A stretch of 14,511 nucleotides of DNA from an uncultured Clostridia bacterium (lineage in GTDB: Bacteria; Bacillota; Clostridia; Christensenellales; Aristaeellaceae): the NCBI GenBank assembly GCA_937907055.1, contig CALCTW010000043.1, positions 1-14,511 on the forward strand. The letters run 5' to 3'. Within the stretch, counting starts at the first letter, position 1; each line of letters starts with the position of its first letter. Below, in pieces: positions 1 through 6,811 of this stretch. Both the position numbers and the translations under genes were made by a program. The notes under the pieces were generated by a model. It worked only from the letters and a program-made list of their open reading frames with translations, was not told the origin of the DNA and did no database searches.

Positions 1-2
1 CA

Positions 3-635
3 AAAGCAGGAGCTTTTCAGGGAGTTTATCTCCCGTTCTGGACGTTCGACACCGATACTCACAGTTATTTTACGGCACGGTACGGCATTGACCGTACCGT
101 CACCGTGAACGGCAAATCGCAGACAAAAACTGATTGGTATACCACCAAAGGAACGTACGACCGTTTTTTTGACGATGTGCTTATTCCCGGGACTAAACGC
201 TATGACAACGGCATAATCAGACAGCTCGAGCCTTATGACACCGCGTCAGCCGTCATCTACAAGCCCGAGTATCTCGCCGGTTTCATTGCCGAGAGATATT
301 CGGTCGGATTGAACGACGCGTGGACAAGCGGACGTGACAGGATCAGTTCGACTCTGAACGGACTTATCGAGTCCGCGATAAAGAACGAGCACAGCGCGGA
401 TCGTGTCGATAACCTTAAAGTCACGACCGAGCACAGCAACGTGAAGTTCAAATACATCATGCTCCCCGTGTGGCTTTCAAGCTTCAAATACAAGGAGAAG
501 ATATACAATTTCATGGTGAACGGTCAGACCGGCAAGGTCGGCGGACGTTTTCCTGTTGCCAAATGGAAGGTCATTCTCACTGTACTCGGTGTTATCGGAC
601 TCATTGCGCTCATCATCTGGCTCGGTAACCGATAA
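3..635 (+). CDS. Zinc-ribbon-family membrane protein, C-terminal part (5' end outside window)
   Basis: The frame is open from base 3, so the gene begins upstream. The GTG at 105 is internal, since conserved family sequence (GVYLPFWTFD) lies before it. The visible part resembles the C-terminal region of a clostridial family, often annotated as TFIIB-type zinc-ribbon or PriA-like protein, that has the order GVY-PFWT, FFDDVL-P, LEPYD, YLAGF-AERY, LPVWLSSF-Y and VNGQTGKVGG. It ends in one hydrophobic helix (about WKVILTVLGVIGLIALIIWL) and a short basic tail, so it is probably membrane-anchored by its C-terminus. The zinc ribbon itself would be in the missing N-terminal part. The function of the family is unknown to me. 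Leucine codons are mostly CTC/CTT, with CTG once in 15, unlike the genes to the right of 1400. The family call rests on remembered motifs. Confidence 0.75.
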   Translation, partial: KAGAFQGVYLPFWTFDTDTHSYFTARYGIDRTVTVNGKSQTKTDWYTTKGTYDRFFDDVLIPGTKRYDNGIIRQLEPYDTASAVIYKPEYLAGFIAERYSVGLNDAWTSGRDRISSTLNGLIESAIKNEHSADRVDNLKVTTEHSNVKFKYIMLPVWLSSFKYKEKIYNFMVNGQTGKVGGRFPVAKWKVILTVLGVIGLIALIIWLGNR

Positions 636-658
636 AAAAACAAATAAGGAACATAAAT

Positions 659-1633
659 ATGAAAAAGCTTATTTCCGTATTTATTTCCGTGTTATTGCTG
701 TGCGCCTGCTTTGCAGGCGCTTTGGCGTATGCGGACAATTCGCTTGTCCTCGGCATCAACGCCGTGAACGGCACTCTCGGCGAGGGACATTCACTCATTT
801 TCACACGCAAAAACGGAAACTTCGTTTCCACATCTTCCGCAGGACTCTGCTGGTGGCGCTCCGCAACGTTCGAATGGAGCGACGCCGACGACGCTTATAT
901 CGTAACGAGCGTGAACCTCACGGTCGACGGTACGAACGGCAAGAACAACTACGTACCCGAAAACGGATTCGTTCTGCTCGTCAACATCGGCAACGATTAC
1001 GGCAGTATTAACTATATCAACAAGCTTTCCACCGACACGTACAACAAGCTCGCGGAGCTGAAGATCGGGGACAGAGCTTACGTCACGGGAATCGACCTTG
1101 CAAAGGGGACGATACAGACCTCGGGCGGAAAGCACTATGAAAAAGATTTCACATCCGACGGCAAGATATACATCGGGAGCAAACCCGAAAACGTTGACAT
1201 CTATCGCCCCGATACCTCGCTTCCTCAGCTTGAAAGTGTCGTTCTTCCCGAGTCCGGCAGTGTCATCCGCACCGACGGCATAAACGTCGCGTGGGACGCG
1301 GTGGAAGGCGCCGACGAATATATCGTCACCGTAAACACGTCTACCGTCATAACCGACGGAACTGTCATCGTGAACGGCATCAAAACCTGTTCCGATTCCC
1401 TCGATGAAGTGATCACCCGTTGGCTCAATCCCGGCTGGTCGCTTACCCGTATTTCAAACGTGGACCATGCCATCCTTCTGGTGGGCGCCTATGAACTGAT
1501 CTACACCGATACCGCAACCGGTGTCATCATCAACGAGGCCGTCGAACTGGCAAAGAAATATTCCGACGATAAAGCCGGTTCCTTCGTAAACGGTGTGCTC
1601 GGCAATATCGGCAGGAGCGTCCGCAATGCCTGA
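659..1633 (+). CDS. Chimeric ORF: secreted Fn3-like protein fused in frame to NusB C-terminal half
   Basis: The start at ATG 659 has an AAGGA site at 646-650 and follows the upstream gene by 23 bases. Residues 1-25 form a signal peptide: KK, a hydrophobic core, then an ALA/AYA cleavage region near residue 25; the cysteines at 16 and 18 do not make a good lipobox. Residues 26-225 look extracellular and rich in Asn, Gly and beta-prone stretches. Near residues 208-225 there is a fibronectin-III-like pattern, ending WDAVEGADEYIVTVN. I do not recognise the family. From about residue 237 the sequence becomes the C-terminal half of NusB (LDEVI, RISNVDHAIL, INEAVELAKKYSD, FVNGVLG). A secreted NusB makes no biological sense, and the codon preference also changes near the join. 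The open frame is real, but a single functional protein is unlikely. Confidence 0.6.
   Translation: MKKLISVFISVLLLCACFAGALAYADNSLVLGINAVNGTLGEGHSLIFTRKNGNFVSTSSAGLCWWRSATFEWSDADDAYIVTSVNLTVDGTNGKNNYVPENGFVLLVNIGNDYGSINYINKLSTDTYNKLAELKIGDRAYVTGIDLAKGTIQTSGGKHYEKDFTSDGKIYIGSKPENVDIYRPDTSLPQLESVVLPESGSVIRTDGINVAWDAVEGADEYIVTVNTSTVITDGTVIVNGIKTCSDSLDEVITRWLNPGWSLTRISNVDHAILLVGAYELIYTDTATGVIINEAVELAKKYSDDKAGSFVNGVLGNIGRSVRNA
1335..1370. other. Probable junction between unrelated sequences (chimera breakpoint)
   Basis: To the left of this stretch the encoded protein still reads as a beta-sandwich segment ending EYIVTVN. To the right it aligns with NusB: the GI at residues 240-241 and the LD nine residues later keep the spacing expected of NusB helices. 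The breakpoint therefore falls roughly between these positions. No inverted repeat, target-site duplication or integrase is visible here. That argues against an insertion element and leaves either an assembly misjoin or an illegitimate recombination. Confidence 0.6.
1367..1633 (+). pseudogene. nusB: NusB transcription antitermination factor, C-terminal half only
   Basis: NusB binds boxA RNA together with NusE (S10) in ribosomal RNA antitermination complexes. About 85-90 residues of the usual 130-140 are present. The recognisable parts are SLDEVITRW, WSLTRISNVDHAILLVGAYELIY, INEAVELAKKYSDDKAGSFVNGVLGNI and the tail GRSVRNA. The N-terminal helices, which carry much of the RNA-binding surface, are absent and replaced by the secreted protein described above. 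The stop overlaps the start of the TsaD-like gene by 8 bases, and the nusB end carries that gene's ribosome binding site. This half therefore clearly belongs to the cluster on its right. In the source genome the gene is probably intact. Confidence 0.85.
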
Positions 1634-2558
1634 AATGATACTGGGTATCGATACAAGCTGCTATACCACATCTGCCGCCCTGACAGACGGCAGCTTCATC
1701 TGCCAGAGCAGGAAGCTGCTGCCTGTCAAGGAGGGAGAACGCGGCCTTCGCCAAAGCGAGGCCGTTTTTGTGCATGTAAGGCAGCTTCCTGAAATGATCA
1801 AAAACCTGCCGCTGGGCGAAAAAAAGATCAGCAGCGTGTGCGTTTCCCGCGCTCCCGCGGACGACGAAGACAGCTATATGCCGGTGTTTCAGGTGGGGCT
1901 TTCCGTGGCCGAAAGCATCGCGAAGGTGATGGATGTGCCGCTCTATACCACCACACACCAGAGGGGTCATCTGCGTGCCGCGCAGGTGGACAGCGGGCTT
2001 TCGGGCGATACCTTCCTGTGCCTGCACCTGAGCGGCGGTACGACCGATGTACTCTACAAGCACGGGGAGCAGCTGCGTCCCATGCTGAAGGGGCTGGATC
2101 TGCACGCTGGGCAGCTGGTGGACCGGACGGGCGTTGCCCTGGGTCTGCGCTTCCCGGCGGGACCGTATCTGGAGGAGCTGGCGGTGCAGACGGAGGATCA
2201 CGCGGCGCTTCCCGTGAGCATGGACCGGGACGGATGCCATCTGAGCGGCGCTGAAAGCGAATTGCTCCGCATGATCGAAAAGGGCGCAGATCCCCGATAT
2301 GTGGCCCGCACGGTGTATGACCTGCTGTGCCGCACGGTGCTGCGGCTGCTGAGCCGCGCCGCGGAGGAGACAGGAGAAAGCCGCGCGCTGCTGGCCGGCG
2401 GCGTGATGTCTTCAAAATTGCTGAGAAGCCTGCTGGATGAGCGCAACGAAAAGCGCCGTCTGGGGCTGAAACTGCACTATGGGAAGCCGGAATACTCCGG
2501 GGATAACGCGGTCGGCGTCGCGCTGATCGGATATGAAAAACAACATGGAGCAAAGTGA
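1626..2558 (+). CDS. TsaD/Kae1-like ASKHA-fold protein (divergent paralogue)
   Basis: A 310-residue protein of the Kae1/TsaD (Gcp) fold, often annotated O-sialoglycoprotein endopeptidase. The visible motifs are GIDTSCYTTSAAL (7-19), the metal-binding HQRGH (His111, His115), LSGGTTD (135-141), AGGV (257-260) and SGDNAVG (291-297, with Asp293 in the place of the metal-binding Asp of TsaD). True TsaD makes t6A37 in tRNA with TsaB and TsaE. This version is shorter and more divergent, and is the type that sits beside nusB and xseA in many Clostridia, so it is more likely a paralogue than the t6A enzyme; its role is not known to me. ATG 1626 is chosen because GCAGGAG (1610-1616) lies 9 bases before it. 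The upstream ATG at 1593 lies deep within nusB. Confidence 0.85.
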   Translation: MPEMILGIDTSCYTTSAALTDGSFICQSRKLLPVKEGERGLRQSEAVFVHVRQLPEMIKNLPLGEKKISSVCVSRAPADDEDSYMPVFQVGLSVAESIAKVMDVPLYTTTHQRGHLRAAQVDSGLSGDTFLCLHLSGGTTDVLYKHGEQLRPMLKGLDLHAGQLVDRTGVALGLRFPAGPYLEELAVQTEDHAALPVSMDRDGCHLSGAESELLRMIEKGADPRYVARTVYDLLCRTVLRLLSRAAEETGESRALLAGGVMSSKLLRSLLDERNEKRRLGLKLHYGKPEYSGDNAVGVALIGYEKQHGAK

Positions 2559-2559
2559 T

Positions 2560-3405
2560 ATGGAATTGCTGGATGGGCGCGTATTATCCGCGCGTGTGAT
2601 GGAAGAACTGAAAACAAGGACTGCCGTGCTGAAGGAAAAGGGCATCGTGCCGGGTCTGGCTGTGATCTATGTGGGGGATGACCCCGCGAGCGCGATCTAT
2701 GTGCGCAACAAGGAAAAGGCCTGTGACGAGCTGGGCATCCGCTCCTTCCATATCGCCATGCCGGGCGATACCACGCAGGAAGCGCTTGAAAACAGGATCC
2801 GCGAGCTGAACGCGGACGAGGCGGTCAACGGCATTCTGGTGCAGCTGCCGCTTCCGAAGCATCTGGATGAGGACGCCGCGCTGGCGGTGATCGCGCCGGA
2901 AAAGGACGCGGACGGCTTCCATATCCTGAACGGCGGCAAGCTGCTTTACGGTCTGGAGGGCACGGTGCCCTGCACGCCGCGCGGCATCATGGTGATGCTG
3001 GAAAGCAGCGGGATCGATCTGAACGGCAAGAACGCGGTGGTGATCGGCCGCAGCAATATCGTGGGCAAGCCGGTCGCCATGCTGCTGCTGCAGAAGAACT
3101 GCACAGTCACGATGTGCCATTCCCGCACAAGGGATCTGGCTGCCTTCACCCGCAACGCCGATATTCTGGTGGCGGCGGTGGGCAGGCCCCGCTTTGTGAC
3201 GGCGGATATGGTGAAGGACGGCGCTGTGGTCATTGATGTGGGCATCAACCGTGTGGACGGCAAGGTGGTCGGCGATGTGGATTTTGAGGCAGTCAGCAGG
3301 AAGGCCTCCTTCATCACGCCTGTGCCCGGCGGCGTCGGCAAGATGACCGTCTGCATGCTGATGATGAACACCGTGGAAGCGGCGGAAAAGAAAGCCGGCA
3401 TCTGA
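2560..3405 (+). CDS. folD: Bifunctional methylenetetrahydrofolate dehydrogenase/cyclohydrolase FolD
   Basis: FolD is a cytosolic enzyme that interconverts 5,10-methylene-, methenyl- and 10-formyl-tetrahydrofolate with NADP, feeding purine and formyl-Met synthesis. The 281 residues match the family length. Visible motifs: SAIYVRNKEKAC with Tyr47 and catalytic Lys51, GILVQLPLP with Gln95, PEKDADGFH with Asp116, CTPRG (138-142), the dinucleotide-binding GRSNIVGKP (163-171), DVGINRV and the C-terminal PVPGGVGKMT. ATG 2560 was chosen over ATG 2533 because GGAG (2547-2550) is correctly spaced and because it starts at the usual family position. It lies one base after the stop of the TsaD-like gene, which implies translational coupling. 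Leucine codons are CTG in 21 of 26 cases. Confidence 0.97.
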   Translation: MELLDGRVLSARVMEELKTRTAVLKEKGIVPGLAVIYVGDDPASAIYVRNKEKACDELGIRSFHIAMPGDTTQEALENRIRELNADEAVNGILVQLPLPKHLDEDAALAVIAPEKDADGFHILNGGKLLYGLEGTVPCTPRGIMVMLESSGIDLNGKNAVVIGRSNIVGKPVAMLLLQKNCTVTMCHSRTRDLAAFTRNADILVAAVGRPRFVTADMVKDGAVVIDVGINRVDGKVVGDVDFEAVSRKASFITPVPGGVGKMTVCMLMMNTVEAAEKKAGI

Positions 3406-3428
3406 ACCGGCAGGGCGGAGCGTGAAGC

Positions 3429-4646
3429 ATGAACATCACTCTGACAGTGAGCGGCTTAAATGAATATGTGCGCAAGTCGCTCGCGGCGGATCCGATGCTC
3501 AAAAGCATCTCGCTCCGGGGCGAGATCAGCAATTTTAAGGATCATTACAGCGGTCACTGGTATTTTTCCCTGAAGGATGAAAAAAGCCGGATCGACTGTG
3601 TGATGTTCCGTCAGTATAATCTGTGTGTCCATTTCCATCCCAAGGACGGCGACAAGGTGGTGCTGGAGGGCACGGCCGGGTTGTATGCCGAGGGCGGAAA
3701 GTATCAGTTTTATGCCGATGGCATGAAAAAGGACGGCGTGGGCGATCTGCATCAGCGTTTTGAGGAACTGAAAGCCCGTCTGCTGGCGGAAGGGCTGTTC
3801 GACGCGGCAAGAAAGCGGCCGCTGCCCTGCCGTCCGCGCATGATCGGTGTGGTGACCAGCCGTACCGGCGCGGTCATCCATGATATTGCCATGGTCGCAA
3901 GGCGGCGCGATCCCTCCATGCAGCTGGTGCTCTGCGCCGCGCAGGTGCAGGGTGAGGGCGCCGCGCAGGATATCGTCCGCGGCATCGAGGCCCTTTCCCG
4001 TGTGGAGGGGATCGATGTGATCATTATCGGCCGCGGCGGCGGTTCGATGGAGGACCTGTGGGCCTTCAATGAAGAGATCGTGGCCCGCGCGATCGCGGCC
4101 TGTCCAGTGCCGGTGATCAGTGCTGTGGGACATGAGACCGATTTTACGATCAGTGATTTTGTGGCGGATGCCCGCGCGGCAACGCCGTCCAACGCGGCGG
4201 AGATGGCTGTTCCCGTCAGGGATGAGCTGCAGACGGCGGTGGAACAGTTAAGGTACCGCATGGAAGCGCCGGTCCAGCGCAGGATCCTTCTGCACCGGGC
4301 GCAGCTGAATGATCTGCGCCGCAGGCTGCAGGGATCGCATCCGCTGACACAGGTGCGCGAGATGCGTATCCGCGCCCGGCTTCTGCAGGAGAGGATGACG
4401 CACGCCGCGGAAAATCGATTGCGGGAAGCACGATCCGCGCTGGATATGAACACAGCCCGGCTGCACGCTCTGGGGCCGGAAAACACCCTGAAGCGCGGGT
4501 TTGTGATCGCCATGCAGGAGGGAAAAGCCCTGCGGAGCGCGCCCGAAGCGGGCGAAATGACCGTTCTTTTTGCGGATGGCACGGTGAAGACCACCATCAA
4601 TGAAGTGAAGAGGGGGGATCCCTTTGGAAAAACGACCGGGATTTGA
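3429..4646 (+). CDS. xseA: Exodeoxyribonuclease VII large subunit
   Basis: XseA is the catalytic subunit of exonuclease VII, which degrades single-stranded DNA into oligonucleotides and forms a complex with several XseB subunits. The protein has 405 residues, near the usual 400-450. An N-terminal OB-fold (residues 1-100) shows LRGEISNFKDHYSGHWYFSL. The catalytic core shows GVVTSRTGAVIHDI (140-153), IIIGRGGGSMEDLWAFN (198-214), SAVGHETDFTISDFVADARAATPSNAAE (231-258). A charged, helical C-terminal half (about 265-370) is where XseB docks in this family. The start at 3429 has GGCGGAG at 3414-3420. The 3' end overlaps xseB by 23 bases, so the two subunits are probably made in coupled fashion. Confidence 0.97.
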   Translation: MNITLTVSGLNEYVRKSLAADPMLKSISLRGEISNFKDHYSGHWYFSLKDEKSRIDCVMFRQYNLCVHFHPKDGDKVVLEGTAGLYAEGGKYQFYADGMKKDGVGDLHQRFEELKARLLAEGLFDAARKRPLPCRPRMIGVVTSRTGAVIHDIAMVARRRDPSMQLVLCAAQVQGEGAAQDIVRGIEALSRVEGIDVIIIGRGGGSMEDLWAFNEEIVARAIAACPVPVISAVGHETDFTISDFVADARAATPSNAAEMAVPVRDELQTAVEQLRYRMEAPVQRRILLHRAQLNDLRRRLQGSHPLTQVREMRIRARLLQERMTHAAENRLREARSALDMNTARLHALGPENTLKRGFVIAMQEGKALRSAPEAGEMTVLFADGTVKTTINEVKRGDPFGKTTGI

Positions 4647-4839
4647 AGAAAAACTTTCCGCGCTGGAGACCCTTGTGCGGAAGATGGAACAGGGCGAAAT
4701 GCCGCTGGATGAGATGCTGAAGGATTATCAGAAGGGCATCAAAATGGCCGCGGCGCTGGAAAAGGAACTGTCAGCGGCAGAAAAGACCATGCTGGAACTG
4801 AAGGACGGCCGCCTGACAGAAATGGAGGATGCTCCATGA
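4624..4839 (+). CDS. xseB: Exodeoxyribonuclease VII small subunit
   Basis: A 71-residue helical-hairpin protein of typical XseB length, which coats the large subunit of exonuclease VII. The diagnostic pattern is FEEKLSALETLVRKMEQGEMPLDEMLKDYQKGI followed by a second helix, KELSAAEKTMLEL. Translation begins at TTG 4624, with AGGGGG at 4611-4616. No ATG is available before the conserved FEEKL, so the TTG start is well supported. The gene begins inside the end of xseA, and its stop overlaps the ispA start as ATGA. Confidence 0.96.
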   Translation: MEKRPGFEEKLSALETLVRKMEQGEMPLDEMLKDYQKGIKMAAALEKELSAAEKTMLELKDGRLTEMEDAP

Positions 4840-5702
4840 ACACTGCGGAACAGATGGCTGTGTATAAAAAGATCGCGGATGAAGCGCTGGACGCGGAACA
4901 GTTTCCGCTGGTGCCGCAGCCGCTGCGGGACGCGATGCGCTATTCGCTTCTTTCTCCCGGAAAACGGCTGAGGGCCGCGCTGTGCATGGCCGCGTGCGAG
5001 GCGGCAGGCGGTACGGTGGATCAGGCGCTTCCCTTCGCGAAGGCCATTGAAATGATCCATGCATATTCGCTCATCCATGATGATCTGCCGGCCATGGATA
5101 ATGACACGCTTCGCCGCGGGCTGCCCACCAATCACGTGGTTTACGGCGAGGCCATGGCCATCCTGGCCGGGGACGCGCTGCTGAACCGCGCGTTTGAGAC
5201 GATCGCGGCGGTCAAAGGCGAAAGGGCCTATCGCGCGCTGGGCGCGCTGGCAGTCGCCGCGGGTTCTGAAGGGATGATCGCCGGACAGGCGCTGGATGTG
5301 TCGCTGGAAGGCACACAGCCGGACAGCGAGACCGTGCTGAAGATCCACACCGGCAAGACGGCAGCGCTGATCACCGCCGCGGTGGAGATGGGGCTTGTGG
5401 TCGCCGGGGCAGAGGAAAATGTGATCGAGGCCGGGCGCTGCTATGGCTATCACCTGGGGCTGGCGTTCCAGATCGTGGATGATCTGCTGGATCTGACCGG
5501 TGATGAGGCGCAGCTGGGCAAGCATACCGGCAAGGATGTGGCGGAAGGAAAGCTGACCTGGCCGGCCTGTGTAGGCCGGGAGCAGGCTTATCAGGACGCG
5601 AAGGAGCATCTGCGCGCCGCGGCGGAAGCGCTGACCTGCCTTCAGGAACGGGGCGCTTTCCTGCGGGAACTGGCCGGCACGATGCTGGACAGAGTACGCT
5701 GA
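4836..5702 (+). CDS. ispA: Polyprenyl synthetase, farnesyl diphosphate synthase type
   Basis: This is a trans-prenyltransferase that condenses dimethylallyl or geranyl diphosphate with isopentenyl diphosphate, giving C15 (possibly C20) precursors of undecaprenyl phosphate and quinones. Its 288 residues match bacterial FPP synthases. The first Asp-rich motif is HDDLPAMDND (81-90), with the two-residue insertion typical of bacterial enzymes, followed by LRRG. The second is QIVDDLLDLTGD (212-223), then LGKHTGKD (227-234) and KLTWP. The PGKRLRAAL motif at 41-49 is the IPP-binding region. The start has GGAGG at 4824-4828 and overlaps the xseB stop. In many Clostridia dxs follows ispA; it is not in this window. 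Product chain length cannot be fixed from sequence reading alone. Confidence 0.93.
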   Translation: MNTAEQMAVYKKIADEALDAEQFPLVPQPLRDAMRYSLLSPGKRLRAALCMAACEAAGGTVDQALPFAKAIEMIHAYSLIHDDLPAMDNDTLRRGLPTNHVVYGEAMAILAGDALLNRAFETIAAVKGERAYRALGALAVAAGSEGMIAGQALDVSLEGTQPDSETVLKIHTGKTAALITAAVEMGLVVAGAEENVIEAGRCYGYHLGLAFQIVDDLLDLTGDEAQLGKHTGKDVAEGKLTWPACVGREQAYQDAKEHLRAAAEALTCLQERGAFLRELAGTMLDRVR

Positions 5703-5749
5703 AACGATCGTGTGTACGCGATCCGACTGATATAAAGAAGTGTGGAAGT

Positions 5750-6202
5750 ATGAACTTTTTCGAACAGATTTTTTCAAACAGGATCTTCTGGAACTGCGTG
5801 CTCTGCTGGGCCGCCGCGCAGCTGTTCAAGTTTTTCATTGACGGCCTGCTCAATCATCATCTGGACTGGCGCCGCTTTTTCGGTATGGGCGGCATGCCCT
5901 CCAGTCACAGCGCGCTGGTCACCGGTCTGATGCTGATGTGCGGCATTCAGATGGGATTTGACAGCGCGGCGTTTGCGATCAGCGCGACGCTGGCGATGAT
6001 CGTGATCTATGACGCGCTGGGTGTCCGGCGTGAGACCGGCAAACAGGGACAGGCGATCAACCTGATCCTCCGCGAGCTGATCGTGGACGGCAAGCCCCTG
6101 ACGGATGAAAAACTGAAGGAACTGGTGGGGCATACGCCGGTCGAGGTCATCGGCGGTGTGATCACCGGTATGCTGATCACGGGGATCATGGTACTTGTGT
6201 AA
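5750..6202 (+). CDS. Divergent PAP2-family membrane protein (YuiD/DUF212-like)
   Basis: A 150-residue integral membrane protein of the divergent PAP2 family, like Bacillus YuiD. Three features identify it: FGMGGMPSSHSALVTGL (44-60), IYDALGVRRETGKQGQAIN (86-104) and LKELVGHTPVEVIGGVITG (122-140). Hydrophobic segments lie near 12-30, 55-90 and 130-150. The SSHS and HTP elements resemble the acid phosphatase signature of PAP2 lipid phosphatases, but catalytic activity of this branch is not established to my knowledge. It follows ispA by 47 bases, which makes a role in polyprenyl phosphate or membrane lipid handling attractive but unproven. The start is ATG 5750, with a modest purine-rich site (GTGGAAG). 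Confidence 0.9.
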   Translation: MNFFEQIFSNRIFWNCVLCWAAAQLFKFFIDGLLNHHLDWRRFFGMGGMPSSHSALVTGLMLMCGIQMGFDSAAFAISATLAMIVIYDALGVRRETGKQGQAINLILRELIVDGKPLTDEKLKELVGHTPVEVIGGVITGMLITGIMVLV

Positions 6203-6244
6203 TTCGGCGTTTGTAAAAATGATAAAAAAACGGAGGACAAATCA

Positions 6245-6811
6245 ATGACAGATCAATTCATGGAAGAAGCAACAGTCAAGCAGAACCGCGGCGCGCAGAA
6301 CGCGATGTATATCATGGCGTGGGTGCTGATGATCCTGTTCGGGGTCGTCGCGCTGTATTTCTTCATGTGCCTCACTACCATCATTCAGATCTTCGCTTCC
6401 GGCGATGTGACCTCCGGTCTCATCAATGTGGCCATTCTGCTGGTCTCTGCCGCCTGCTGCGCGCTGCTGTGGTTCAAGAAGGACACGCTGAAGACCGAAT
6501 ATGATTACACCATCACCAACTCTCAGATGGATTTCGCGGCTGTGTATAACAATCAGAAGCGCAAGGCGCTGGGCACCATGAACCTGAAGAACATTTCCGC
6601 CTGCGGCGATGTGACCAGCGGTTCCTTCCGGCGCTATATCGAGATGCCCGGCATCAAGCGCAAGAACTGGTTTGTCAACCGCGAAGCCAATCTTTTCTAT
6701 CTCTATTACAAGAAGAACGATGTGAGCACGATCATCATCATTGAGCCCAGCGATGAGATGAAGACGATGATCAAGCATGCCGTCGCTCCCGGTGTGTATC
6801 AGGTGAACTGA
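6245..6811 (+). CDS. Two-helix membrane protein of unknown function
   Basis: A 188-residue protein with two hydrophobic segments near the N-terminus (about 20-50 and 57-77), then a soluble C-terminal domain of about 110 residues. The soluble part contains YDYTITNSQMDFAAVYNNQKRKALGTMNLKNI, a pattern seen in small clostridial membrane proteins of the DUF6106 kind; I offer that family name from memory only. The topology suggests that both helices form a hairpin with the C-terminal domain in the cytoplasm. Several cysteines (42, 71, 72, 120) are present without an obvious metal motif. The start at 6245 has GGAGG at 6232-6236. Its TGA shares one base with the ATG of the cysteine desulfurase, so the two genes are probably translated together. 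No function can be assigned. Confidence 0.85.
   Translation: MTDQFMEEATVKQNRGAQNAMYIMAWVLMILFGVVALYFFMCLTTIIQIFASGDVTSGLINVAILLVSAACCALLWFKKDTLKTEYDYTITNSQMDFAAVYNNQKRKALGTMNLKNISACGDVTSGSFRRYIEMPGIKRKNWFVNREANLFYLYYKKNDVSTIIIIEPSDEMKTMIKHAVAPGVYQVN

Noticed and set aside
2533..2559. Upstream ATG 2533 for folD
   Set aside because: It would add nine residues not found in the family and lacks a clear ribosome binding site, whereas 2560 is preceded by a well-placed GGAG.
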